From Acidobacteria bacterium Ga0077551 (lineage in GTDB: Bacteria; Pseudomonadota; Alphaproteobacteria; Caulobacterales; Hyphomonadaceae): a DNA stretch of 64,000 bases. The notes below the pieces were generated by a model. It had not been told where the DNA came from and made no database searches. It saw only the letters and a program-made list of their open reading frames with translations. Location of the stretch: NCBI GenBank assembly GCA_001464545.1, contig LNFC01000020.1:62001-126000 (forward strand), written 5' to 3'. How positions within the stretch are numbered: position 1 is the first letter of the stretch; each line of letters starts with the position of its first letter. Made by a program: the position numbers and the translations under genes. Below are positions 52,261 through 60,865 of the stretch, piece after piece.

Positions 52261-53283
52261 TTACGCTATTTTGACCAGCATCTTGCCGGTATTGGCGCCG
52301 GTGAAGAGGCCGAGGAATGCCTCGGGCGCTTTCTCGATTCCGGCCATTACGGTCTCCTCGTACTTCATCTGGCCGCCCGCGATCCACTTCGCCATGTCGG
52401 CCAGGAAAGCCGGCTGCATGTCGGCATGGGTCGAGACGATGAAGCCCTGCAGCTTCAACTGCTTGCCGACTGCCTGGATGATGTTGTGCGGGCCGGTGGG
52501 GGTGCCGGTCTCGTTATACTGGGCGATCATTCCGCACAGTGCGAAGCGCGCCATCGGGCGGGCCATCTCGATGGCGGCCGTCAGGTGGTCGCCGCCGACA
52601 TTGTCGAAGTACACGTCGATGCCCTTGGGCGCCGCGGCGCGCAGGGCGGCCACGAGGCCGTCAAAACCCTTGGCCTGCTTGTAGTCGATCACGTGATCGG
52701 CGCCGAGCGACTTGACCAGCGCGCACTTGTCCGCCCCGCCGGCCGAGCCGATGACGGTGGCGCCCTTGATCTTGGCGATCTGAACGACGGTCGAGCCGAC
52801 TGCGCCCGCAGCGCCCGAGACGAACACGACGTCCGCGGGCTTCAGTTCCGCCACGCGCAGCAGGCCCGCATAGGCCGTCAGGCCCGGCATGCCCGCGATG
52901 CCCAGGAAGGCGCTCTCGGGCAGTCCGGTCGCGGGCAGTTTCTGGACGGCTGCTGCTGCAGGCTTCGCGGTCCAGGCCGTGCGCCAGCCGAGGAAGGAAG
53001 AGACGAGATCGCCGACCTTGTAGTCCGGATGCGCGGACGCCGACACGCGGCCGACCGCGCCGCCCTGCAGCGTCTCGCCGATCTGGAAGGGCGGCACATA
53101 GCTCTCGCGGTCATACATCCGGCCGCGCATGTACGGGTCCACCGACATCCAGGTGTTCATGACCTGGATTTCACCTTCGCCGGGCGCCGGCACGTCGATC
53201 GTCTTGGTCTGGAAGTCCGAAAGTTTCGGCATGCCCACAGGGCGGGCCGCGAGGGACCATTCGGTCGAAGTCAGCTTGGCCAT
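52261..53283 (-). CDS. NADP-dependent oxidoreductase (MDR, YncB/CurA-like)
   Basis: 340 residues, zinc-free medium-chain dehydrogenase. MSVDPYMRGRM and the nucleotide-binding VSGAAGAVGSTVVQIAKIKG identify the leukotriene B4 dehydrogenase/CurA-like branch, which reduces alpha-beta unsaturated ketones and aldehydes such as lipid-derived enals. VYFDNVGGDHL and YNETG complete the family pattern. The ATG at 53283 has AAGG at eight bases. Coupled to the DUF429-like gene downstream. Confidence 0.92.
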   Translation of the reverse strand: MAKLTSTEWSLAARPVGMPKLSDFQTKTIDVPAPGEGEIQVMNTWMSVDPYMRGRMYDRESYVPPFQIGETLQGGAVGRVSASAHPDYKVGDLVSSFLGWRTAWTAKPAAAAVQKLPATGLPESAFLGIAGMPGLTAYAGLLRVAELKPADVVFVSGAAGAVGSTVVQIAKIKGATVIGSAGGADKCALVKSLGADHVIDYKQAKGFDGLVAALRAAAPKGIDVYFDNVGGDHLTAAIEMARPMARFALCGMIAQYNETGTPTGPHNIIQAVGKQLKLQGFIVSTHADMQPAFLADMAKWIAGGQMKYEETVMAGIEKAPEAFLGLFTGANTGKMLVKIA

Positions 53284-53436
53284 GTCCATCACCTTTGCAT
53301 TGTTTTGTCTGGGGTCCACATGAACTGGCTGGCGCGGCCTGTGAAGGGGGCTGGGCGAAGAATCCGGCCCGCCTGCGACACTTGCAGCCCGGCGCGCGCG
53401 GTGTCATGGCGGAAGGCAAAAGGGACGGGAAGCGGC

Positions 53437-54366
53437 ATGACGAAGCTGAAAGTGGGCGTTGCAGGCGCCGGCGTGTTCGGAAACTACCACGCCCAGAAGG
53501 CCGCCGCCTCGGCGCGCGCGGACCTGATGGGCATCTTCGATGTCGATCTCGCCCGCGCCGAAAAGCTCGCCGAAACCTTCGGCACCAAGGGCTACAGCGA
53601 CTATGCAGAATTCCTGAAAGTCTGCGATGCGGTTGTCATCGCGGTCCCGGCCACCTGGCACGAGAGCCTCGCGCGCCAGGCCATCGAGGCGCACTGCCAT
53701 GTGCTGGTCGAAAAGCCGCTCGCCCTGTCCGGCAATGCGGCGCGCGACCTTGCCGATGAAGCTGCCGCCCGCGGCCGCATCCTGCAGGTCGGCCACCAGG
53801 AACGCTTCGTCGCCAACGCGATGGGCGTGCTTGCCATTCCGGAAGTGCCGCTGCTGGTCGAATCCGTGCGCTCCGGCCCCGCCGCGCCGGGCGGCCGCGC
53901 CGGCGACGTCTCCGTCATCTGGGACCTGATGATCCACGATCTCGATCTTGCCGCGATGATGCTGGGGCGTGAATTCACCGGCGTCGAGGCGACCGGGCGG
54001 CGCGTCCACTCATCCCATATCGACGAGGCCGAAGCGGTGTTCACCTATGCCGGCGGCGGCAAGGCGAAGCTGCGCGCCAGCCGCGCCGCAGAGTTCCGTG
54101 AACGGACGATGCGCGTGGTCTATCCCTCCGGCGAGATCGACATAGACTTCCTCACCCGCAAGCTGAAGAACACGACGCCCTACGAAGTGCGTGTGGACAT
54201 AGCGGCAGACCTTCCCGATCCCCTCGGCGCCGCCGACGAAGGCTTCTACGCCGCCTGCCTCGGCCTCGCGCGCAGCCCCGTGCCCGCGCACGGCACGGTC
54301 GCTGCGGTGGCCATGGCGGAGGCGGCAGAGGCCGCCGTGCTCGCGGGCGTGGATCTGGCTAACTAA
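53437..54366 (+). CDS. Gfo/Idh/MocA family oxidoreductase
   Basis: 309 residues. Rossmann motif GVAGAGVFGNYHAQ, the family EKP motif in CHVLVEKPLALSG and the substrate-domain residues VGHQERFVANAM and IWDLMIHDLDLA. It is distinct from the Gfo/Idh/MocA protein at 13428. The FGNYHAQ start and short length resemble UDP-sugar 3-dehydrogenases, but the evidence is not enough to name a substrate. The open frame extends far upstream in antisense of other genes; the ATG at 53437 follows GGGA. Confidence 0.9.
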   Translation: MTKLKVGVAGAGVFGNYHAQKAAASARADLMGIFDVDLARAEKLAETFGTKGYSDYAEFLKVCDAVVIAVPATWHESLARQAIEAHCHVLVEKPLALSGNAARDLADEAAARGRILQVGHQERFVANAMGVLAIPEVPLLVESVRSGPAAPGGRAGDVSVIWDLMIHDLDLAAMMLGREFTGVEATGRRVHSSHIDEAEAVFTYAGGGKAKLRASRAAEFRERTMRVVYPSGEIDIDFLTRKLKNTTPYEVRVDIAADLPDPLGAADEGFYAACLGLARSPVPAHGTVAAVAMAEAAEAAVLAGVDLAN

Positions 54367-54373
54367 AAATCCG

Positions 54374-54444
54374 CTCATCCCCGCGCAGGCGGGGATCGAG
54401 TCAGGCAGGCTGATTCACGTGATCCCCGCCTGCGCGGGGATGAG
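54374..54444. repeat. Large perfect inverted repeat (24-base arms)
   Basis: Arms 54374-54397 and 54421-54444 are perfect reverse complements, spaced by 23 bases. Each arm is itself nearly palindromic (ATCCCCGCGCAGGCGGGGAT). Similar CATCCCCGCGCAGGCGGGG elements are common intergenic repeats in Caulobacter/Sphingomonas-type genomes. It sits between convergent genes and may end both transcripts. Confidence 0.85.
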
Positions 54445-54458
54445 TGGAACTGGGGTGT

Positions 54459-55175
54459 TCAGCCTGTGACCACGTCCCGGAATACGACGCGCGCCCCGGT
54501 ACGCGTCTCCGCGGCCGACACGAGCTTCACCAGCTCCTGCGCCACCGCGCCCGGCGTGGGCAGCGTCATCGGATCCTCGCCCGGCATCGCTTCGGCGCGC
54601 ATGCCGGTGCGCACGGCGCCGGGGTCGAACAGGTTGACGCGCAAGGCCATCTTCTCGGTCTCATCGGCCCAGGCTTTGACCAGCGCTTCGAGGCCTGCCT
54701 TGGAGGCCTGATACGGCCCCCAGAACGCGCGCGGGCGCGGCACGACGCCGGAGGTCACGAACACCGCGCGCGGCGCGTCCGACTGGTGCAGCAGCGGCCC
54801 GAGCGCACGGATCAGGTGCGCATTGGCGGTGAGGTTCACCTGGATGGTTTCCTCGAAGCTGCGCGGTCCGGTGGTCTCCAGCGGGCCGAGCGTGCCCAGC
54901 AGGCCGGCATTGGCCACGAAGCCGTCGAGATGCCCGAACTTCTCCATCAGCGCCTTGCCCAGCGTCTCGATGCCCTTGGTATCCTTCAGGTCCATCGGTA
55001 CCAGAAGCGCCTCGGAGCCGAGCGCGCGGATTTCGTCGTCGAGCTTCTGCAAGGCGGCCTTGGAGCGCGCAACGGCGATCACGAGATCACCCTGCCGGGC
55101 AAGCTCAAGGGCAACAGCGCGGCCAATGCCGCGCGAGGCGCCGGTGACGAGAATGAGGCGGGGTGTCTTTGTCAT
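54459..55175 (-). CDS. Short-chain dehydrogenase/reductase (SDR)
   Basis: 238 residues. TGASRGIGRAV, FVANAGLLG, FVTSGVVPRPRAFWGPYQASK and DPGAVRTGMRAEAMPG. The NAD(P) motif is classical; YxxxK is YQASK with the Ser in VTSG. It lies 22 bases after purF on the same strand; purF-SDR pairs are frequent in alphaproteobacteria, though their functional link is unclear. Substrate unknown. Confidence 0.92.
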   Translation of the reverse strand: MTKTPRLILVTGASRGIGRAVALELARQGDLVIAVARSKAALQKLDDEIRALGSEALLVPMDLKDTKGIETLGKALMEKFGHLDGFVANAGLLGTLGPLETTGPRSFEETIQVNLTANAHLIRALGPLLHQSDAPRAVFVTSGVVPRPRAFWGPYQASKAGLEALVKAWADETEKMALRVNLFDPGAVRTGMRAEAMPGEDPMTLPTPGAVAQELVKLVSAAETRTGARVVFRDVVTG

Positions 55176-55197
55176 CGCGCGGCGTGTAGCGCGCGGC

Positions 55198-56649
55198 CTA
55201 CACGTCGTCCAGAAGCGATAGCTGGCGTTCCTTGTCCGCCTGGTCCTGCTGGTAGTCGACCAGCGGGGTCGGATACTCGCCGGTGAAATAGTGATCCGCG
55301 AATTGCGGGATCATGTTGTTGCGCAGCGGTTCGCCGATCGCTTTGTAGAGGCCGGGCACCGAGAGGAAGCCGAGGCTTTCGACCTTCAGCTCCTTCACCA
55401 TCTCTTCGTGCGTGTGGGTCGCCGCGAACAGCTCTGACTTGCCGGCCATGTCGATGCCGTAGAAATCCGGGTTGAGGATCGGCGGGCTGGCGGAGCGGAA
55501 GTGGATTTCGCGCGCGCCGGCCTCGCGCACCATCTGCACGATCTTCTTGGACGTGTTGCCGCGCACGATGGAGTCGTCGACGAGGATCACGCGCTTGCCT
55601 TCGAGGGCGGCGCGGTTCGGGCTGTGCTTCTTGGAGATCGCCGTCTGCCGGCCGAGCTGCGTCGGCTGGATGAAGGTCCGCCCCACATAGTGGTTGCGGA
55701 TGATGCCCATCTGGAACGGGATGCCGGAGGCCTCCGAGAAGCCCAGCGCGGCCGGCACGCCGGAGTCCGGCACCGGCACGATCACGTCGGCGTCGGCGGG
55801 CGTCTCGGCGGCGAGCTGATGGCCCATCCGGCGGCGCACTTCGTAGACCGAGCGGCCCTGGATGAAACTGTCGGGACGCGCGAAATAGACATACTCGAAC
55901 GCGCACGGGCTCGGCGGGCGCGGCGCGAAGGCGCGGAAGCTCTCGAGGCCCTGTTCGGAAATCACGACGACTTCGCCGTTCTCGATCTCGCGCACGAACT
56001 CGGCGCCGATGATGTCGAGTGCGCAGGTCTCCGAGGCCAGCACATAGCCGGTGCCAAGACGGCCGAGCACCAGCGGGCGCAGGCCGATGGGGTCACGCGC
56101 GCCGATCAGTTTCTTGCCGGTGAGGCCAACGAGCGCGTAGCCGCCTTCGATCTGGTGCATCGCATCAATCAGGCGGTCGACGAAACGTTTCTTGGGGCTG
56201 CGCGCGACGAGGTGGAGAATCACCTCGGTGTCCATCGTGGACTGGAAGATCGCGCCGTCCTTGACGAGCTGCTGGCGCACCTGGCGCGCGTTCGTCAGGT
56301 TGCCGTTATGCGCGACCGCGAAGCCGCCGAGGGCAAGGTCGGCAAAGATGGGCTGGATGTTGCGCAGCATCGGCCGGCCTTGGGTCGAGTACCGGTTGTG
56401 GCCGATGGCGGAATGGCCGGGCAGGCGCTGGCGCAGGTCGCCGCCGAAATGCTCGCCGACGAGACCCATGTGGCGTTCGGAGTTGAAGCGCTTGCCGTCA
56501 AAGCTGACGATCCCGCAGGCTTCTTGTCCCCGGTGCTGCAGCGCGTGCAGGCCGAGGGCCGTCAGCAGGCTCGCTTCCTTGTTCCCGAACACGCCGAATA
56601 CGCCGCACTCTTCGCGTGGCTTGTCGTTATCATTGTCGAAATAGGCCAT
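55198..56649 (-). CDS. purF: Amidophosphoribosyltransferase
   Basis: 483 residues. First committed step of purine synthesis: glutamine and PRPP to 5-phosphoribosylamine. A short leader precedes the nucleophile in REECGVFGVFG. The glutaminase domain continues with GHNRYSTQGRP, and the phosphoribosyltransferase domain has the PRPP loop VILVDDSIVRGNTSKKI. It probably heads an operon with the SDR gene. Confidence 0.97.
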   Translation of the reverse strand: MAYFDNDNDKPREECGVFGVFGNKEASLLTALGLHALQHRGQEACGIVSFDGKRFNSERHMGLVGEHFGGDLRQRLPGHSAIGHNRYSTQGRPMLRNIQPIFADLALGGFAVAHNGNLTNARQVRQQLVKDGAIFQSTMDTEVILHLVARSPKKRFVDRLIDAMHQIEGGYALVGLTGKKLIGARDPIGLRPLVLGRLGTGYVLASETCALDIIGAEFVREIENGEVVVISEQGLESFRAFAPRPPSPCAFEYVYFARPDSFIQGRSVYEVRRRMGHQLAAETPADADVIVPVPDSGVPAALGFSEASGIPFQMGIIRNHYVGRTFIQPTQLGRQTAISKKHSPNRAALEGKRVILVDDSIVRGNTSKKIVQMVREAGAREIHFRSASPPILNPDFYGIDMAGKSELFAATHTHEEMVKELKVESLGFLSVPGLYKAIGEPLRNNMIPQFADHYFTGEYPTPLVDYQQDQADKERQLSLLDDV

Positions 56650-56761
56650 CGGAAGGTCCGACTCGCTTTGGGGGGCCAGTGTCGGAGCGGGATATAGTTC
56701 GCTTTGGCCACGGGCGAAAGGGCGGACCTGTCATCTGGATGTCATGACGCCGGGTCGCGCC

Positions 56762-58132
56762 TCAGAGCATCCGCGCAGGCGTCAGTTTCGGATGGATAAC
56801 CATAAGGTCAAACAGCGACTCCGGCGGAATTTGCACGATGTCGGAAGCCTCAGGCGCCTCGCTCGCTGTGGCGCCGTACCAGTCGAGCCCTATGGGTGTC
56901 CGCCGCCATTCGCGCGACAGGTCCGTTTCCGGCAGGTTGGCGAGGTCGAACCATGCGGTTTTTGCGCTCGCATCTGCCAGCAGGCCGTTCAGCGTACCCG
57001 GCTGGGCCTTGCGCGAGATCCGCACCTGCGGCGCGTCTGGCGCATTGCCGGCACTCGTGGGGATCGCCAGGAAGGTCGCCTCAGCAAACTCCTGGATCAG
57101 CACGGTGTAATTCTTGCCGAGCTTCCGGCGCAGCACGGAGCCGCTCGGCACGTACCCCGCGAAATCGCCCGAAGGGCTGCCGCCGGCGACATGCGTGTTG
57201 TGCCCCCAGAACACCGCCGCCTGGTCCTTGGCGAGGGCGACCGCGTTGTCCGCCATGAACACATCACGCCGGCTCCAGTATTCCGGCGTCGCGAGGTTCA
57301 GGTCGCCGTCGGCGGTCTCGTGCTCGAACGCGCTGAGGCCCTGCCAGGCGCGGCGCGCCGTGAAGGCGGCGTCCTCCAGACCGGCCGCGTTCAGTTCGGC
57401 TTCCAGCATGCGGCACGCCGCCTCCGCCTCGGCGCGCTGGGCCGACGTGATCTGCTTCAGCATCAGGTCGTGCCGGGCGGCGCGGGCATCGGTCGTCAGG
57501 ATCGGCGCGAGCGCGGCGCCGATCGCGTCTGCCGCGCCGGAATCGATGGTGGCGAGGGCCGCGAGCGCGTCGCCCGCGTCCTGGCTGCTGGCCTGGCAGT
57601 CCACACCGATCACGCGCACGCGCCGGTCCGCATTGACCGCGTTCCAGCCGCGCAGCCAGGCGAGCAGGTCGGCCATAACTTCGGTTTTCAGGATGCGGAA
57701 CACCGGCGCCTGTTTCACCGCCTCGGCGGCCAGCAGCCCGGTCGGCGCGCCGGAAGCATACTTGTCGAGCTGGGCGCAGCCGGTGCGGTTGGCTTCCAGC
57801 AGCACGGAGCGCAGGCCGTGGTTCTCCACCATCGCCTGGATCAGCACGGACTTCAGCAGCACATCTTCATGCGAGCCGTGCGTGGCTTCCCCCAGCCCCG
57901 CCATGCGCGCGGAGGCGAGGCGTTTGGCGAGGGCTTTGACGCCCGGATCGTCGGGCGCGAGGTTGCGGATCGGCACTGCCTGCGCAGCCAGCAGGCTGGT
58001 CATCGTCGGCGCCAGCGAGGTGGGCGGCAGTGTATCCGTGCCGGTCTGCGTGGCGCAGGCTGACACCAGCGCCACCGAGGCAGAGGCCAGCAGGAAATTG
58101 CGCCGGGAGAGCGGGGCAGGGCGGTGCGTCAT
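56762..58132 (-). CDS. Erythromycin esterase family lipoprotein
   Basis: 456 residues. Signal SRRNFLLASASVALVSACA has a twin-arginine-like pair and a lipobox. The catalytic-type motifs GLGEATHGSHEDVLLK and FWGHNTHVAGG are those of EreA/EreB-like enzymes that open macrolide lactones; many family members, probably this one included, have no proven antibiotic activity. GGGGAGGAA lies before the ATG at 58132, which sets the start. No other resistance or mobile genes nearby. Confidence 0.88.
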   Translation of the reverse strand: MTHRPAPLSRRNFLLASASVALVSACATQTGTDTLPPTSLAPTMTSLLAAQAVPIRNLAPDDPGVKALAKRLASARMAGLGEATHGSHEDVLLKSVLIQAMVENHGLRSVLLEANRTGCAQLDKYASGAPTGLLAAEAVKQAPVFRILKTEVMADLLAWLRGWNAVNADRRVRVIGVDCQASSQDAGDALAALATIDSGAADAIGAALAPILTTDARAARHDLMLKQITSAQRAEAEAACRMLEAELNAAGLEDAAFTARRAWQGLSAFEHETADGDLNLATPEYWSRRDVFMADNAVALAKDQAAVFWGHNTHVAGGSPSGDFAGYVPSGSVLRRKLGKNYTVLIQEFAEATFLAIPTSAGNAPDAPQVRISRKAQPGTLNGLLADASAKTAWFDLANLPETDLSREWRRTPIGLDWYGATASEAPEASDIVQIPPESLFDLMVIHPKLTPARML

Positions 58133-58196
58133 GAACTTCCTCCCCTCACGGATGGGTGCGGGGCGCAGACTAGCGAACCCTGCCAAGGCATCAAGT

Positions 58197-58733
58197 TCAG
58201 TCGCCTGAGGCGGGTGCAACCGGCGCAGCGCTGCGGCTGACTTCGCGCGCCTCGCCGGTGGCTGCGTCGGCGGCGCGGGCGAGGATCGGGTAGCTCAGGC
58301 TGTCCTGAATGAACGGCGGAACGCGCTCTTCCTCAAGCCCGACCGAGAGCAGCACGGCAAAGAACACGAGCGCGACGCCGCCCCGGATCACCCCGAACAC
58401 AAGCCCGGCAATATGGTCGAACAGGCCGATGTCACCGTTTGTCATGATGGATTTTGACAAGGATTGTCCCAGCCACGCGACAATAACGTAGACAATCAGG
58501 AACGCCGTCACGACGAGAATGATGTCAGGCGCGAGCGGATGACTGCCGGCGGGCAGCAAGTCCGCAACCGTACCGTGAAGGAACTTCCGCGCGTAGTAGG
58601 CGGCGGCCAGGGCGCCGATGAAGGCGCCCAGTGTGGCAAGCTCGCGCAGGAACCCGCGCGCAAATGCCATGATCGCGGAAATGACCATGACACCTAGCGC
58701 GATGCCGTCAAAAGCAGAAATGTTTTCAAGCAT
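58197..58733 (-). CDS. cvpA: CvpA family protein
   Basis: 178 residues with four hydrophobic segments: FDGIALGVMVISAIMAFARG, ELATLGAFIGALAAAYYA, IILVVTAFLIVYVIVAWLG and a GLVFGVIRGGVALVFFAVLL helix. This is the colicin V production/CvpA pattern; the family affects cell-envelope functions, with no defined reaction. Its ATG lies inside the last codons of radA (8-base overlap), so it is translationally coupled. The C-terminal tail is Ala/Pro-rich. Confidence 0.9.
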   Translation of the reverse strand: MLENISAFDGIALGVMVISAIMAFARGFLRELATLGAFIGALAAAYYARKFLHGTVADLLPAGSHPLAPDIILVVTAFLIVYVIVAWLGQSLSKSIMTNGDIGLFDHIAGLVFGVIRGGVALVFFAVLLSVGLEEERVPPFIQDSLSYPILARAADAATGEAREVSRSAAPVAPASGD

Positions 58734-60108
58734 TTGCAGCGTCCGGCGCGAGGAGTTCCACAAGCGCGATAAGCCGCGCAATCGGGGTCACCGTCAAGCC
58801 GCCGTCTGCCGCAGGGCTGCTGTCCGGACCATACGCCCGCTGGAAGCCCAACCGTGCCGCCTCCTTGAGCCGCTGATCCATCCGCGGCGCCGCCCGAACC
58901 GCTCCGGAGAGGGCAATTTCTCCAAAGAAAACACTGCGCGCCGGAACCGGATTGCCCGAGAGCGACGACAGCAGCGCCGCCGCGGCGGCGAGGTCTCCCG
59001 CCGGCTCATTGATCCGGTAGCCGCCGGCGACGGAGAGGTAGACATCCATGCCGGCAAAGTTCAGCCCGCAGCGGGTCTCCAGCACCGCCATGATCATCGC
59101 GAGGCGCCCGGAATCGAAACCGATCACGGAGCGCCTTGGCGTGCCGAACGGGCTCTTGGCGACGAGGGCCTGAACCTCTGCCAGCACGGGCCGTGAGCCT
59201 TCCATCGCCGCAAACACGGCAGTTCCGCCGCCCGGCTCGGCATCGGCCGACAGGAACAGCGCGGAGGGCTCCTTGGCGGGCGTGAGGCCGAGGGCGTGCA
59301 TCTCGAAGATGCCGATCTCGTCGGTCGGCCCGAAGCGGTTCTTCACCGCTCGCAGGATACGGAATTGGTGGCCGCGCTCGCCCTCGAAATAGAACACGGC
59401 ATCGACCATGTGCTCGACCACGCGCGGCCCCGCGATGGTGCCTTCCTTGGTGACGTGGCCGACGAGGACCAGCGCCGCGCCGGACTTCTTCGCCCAGCGC
59501 ACCAGCTCCTGCGCGCAGGCCCGCACCTGCGCGACCGAGCCGGGCGCTGCTTCCAGCGCGTCGGACCAGACCGTCTGGATCGAGTCGATCACGACAAAGC
59601 CGGGATTGGCTTCCTTCAGCGCCGAGAGGATCTTGCGCAGGTCCGTCTCGGTCGCGAGCTGGACCGGCGAGTTCGCAACCTTCAGCCGCCGGGCGCGCTC
59701 CTGGATCTGCGCTGCGGCTTCCTCGCCGGAGACGTAGACGGTCTTCACGCCGTTGCGGGCGAGGCGGGCTGCGGCCTGCAACAGCAGCGTGGATTTGCCG
59801 ATGCCGGGATCGCCGCCGATCAGCGTGGCGGAGGACGGCACGATGCCGCCGCCGAACACGCGGTCGAGTTCTTCCACGCCGATGAGCACGCGCGGCGGTG
59901 TCTCGACATCGGAATTGAGCGCGATGAACTCGGTCTTGGGCCCGCGCTTGGTGGGTGTCTTCTCGGCTTTCAATGCGCCGGGCGGGGCGCTGCTCGCCTC
60001 CTCGACCAGCGTATTCCACTCCCCGCACGCCTCGCAGCGGCCAGCCCATTTGGCGTGCACGGCGCCGCAGGCCTGGCAGACGAAGGCAGAGGTTGAGGCT
60101 TTGGCCAT
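58726..60108 (-). CDS. radA: DNA repair protein RadA (Sms)
   Basis: 460 residues. A C4 zinc finger (FVCQACGAVHAKWAGRCEACGEWNT), RecA-like ATPase with GDPGIGKSTLLLQ, the KNRFGPT motif and a C-terminal Lon-protease-like domain that includes the SLSGNPVPARSVFFGEIAL stretch. RadA aids branch migration in recombination repair. It is followed by cvpA, an order widely seen in alphaproteobacteria and often continuing to purF; here the esterase gene lies between. Confidence 0.96.
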   Translation of the reverse strand: MAKASTSAFVCQACGAVHAKWAGRCEACGEWNTLVEEASSAPPGALKAEKTPTKRGPKTEFIALNSDVETPPRVLIGVEELDRVFGGGIVPSSATLIGGDPGIGKSTLLLQAAARLARNGVKTVYVSGEEAAAQIQERARRLKVANSPVQLATETDLRKILSALKEANPGFVVIDSIQTVWSDALEAAPGSVAQVRACAQELVRWAKKSGAALVLVGHVTKEGTIAGPRVVEHMVDAVFYFEGERGHQFRILRAVKNRFGPTDEIGIFEMHALGLTPAKEPSALFLSADAEPGGGTAVFAAMEGSRPVLAEVQALVAKSPFGTPRRSVIGFDSGRLAMIMAVLETRCGLNFAGMDVYLSVAGGYRINEPAGDLAAAAALLSSLSGNPVPARSVFFGEIALSGAVRAAPRMDQRLKEAARLGFQRAYGPDSSPAADGGLTVTPIARLIALVELLAPDAANA

Positions 60109-60161
60109 GGCGGAGGGTTAGGCGGCTTTGGACCGGAAGAAAAGAGGAGCAGGCCGCAGGG

Positions 60162-60758
60162 TTAAACCTGCGCTTCGGCCGGGCGCGCTTTCAGCGGCGA
60201 CTTCAGGAAAGAGGAAGAGACAATCTCCAATCCGGGGCATCGCTTCTCGATTTCAAACAGGATCTCGCCCACCTCCCGGTCGGCGGTCGACAGTTTCAGG
60301 TAGATCTGGTCGGCGGCCCGCCGCTTGTCGCCCTTGCCGCGAAGCCCCTGGAAGAGGCCGATCACCGGGTTGGCCGTGCGCCGAACGAACTGGAGGTGGT
60401 TGAGGCCAACCACGACATGTTCGACATCCTCCCAATAATACTTGCGCCGCAGCCAGCCATACAGGCCCTCGACCCCGTGTTCGGTCAGGCGCAATGCCGG
60501 TTGGCGCGAAAACAGGTTGAGGAAGAGGCCGATCAGGTCGATCGCCATAGCCGCGTTGACGGTGGCCATCAGGAAGATGAATCCTTGCAGCGTGCCGCGC
60601 GGCTCGGCTTCGATGAAGGCCTGGAACGGCGGGTGGTATAGCGCCAGCAGGAGCGGCGCCGCGATCAAGGCCGCCAGGAAAAGATGCGGACCAATGTTGC
60701 CCGCCCGGGCGGTGTCACGCACGTCAAAGGGCTGGTCGAACAGGTTCATGGGCCTCAT
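60162..60758 (-). CDS. Hypothetical membrane protein, PH-like
   Basis: 198 residues. Two or three hydrophobic segments (ALIAAPLLLALYHPPFQ, FIFLMATVNAAMAIDLIGLFLNL) precede a beta-rich segment (LRLTEHGVEGLYGWLRRKYYWEDVEHVVVG) typical of bacterial PH-like domains. Function unknown; it may bind lipid or protein at the inner membrane. Start 60758 or the ATG three codons in (60749), which has GAGG very close. The divergent flavoprotein gene starts 107 bases away. Confidence 0.75.
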   Translation of the reverse strand: MRPMNLFDQPFDVRDTARAGNIGPHLFLAALIAAPLLLALYHPPFQAFIEAEPRGTLQGFIFLMATVNAAMAIDLIGLFLNLFSRQPALRLTEHGVEGLYGWLRRKYYWEDVEHVVVGLNHLQFVRRTANPVIGLFQGLRGKGDKRRAADQIYLKLSTADREVGEILFEIEKRCPGLEIVSSSFLKSPLKARPAEAQV

Positions 60759-60865
60759 CCCGTCTCTTGCCGATGACCCTACACGCCCAAGCTGAATCGA
60801 CGCTTAAGCGGGCGACGGTCCCGATTGGCTGGCCGGGCGCGTGATAGGCCGCTACAGGGACCAGC

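Noticed and set aside
52255-53436. Long in-frame extension upstream of the Gfo/Idh/MocA gene at 53437
   Set aside because: It runs antisense through the MDR oxidoreductase; only the part after ATG 53437 has a family motif and a plausible ribosome site.
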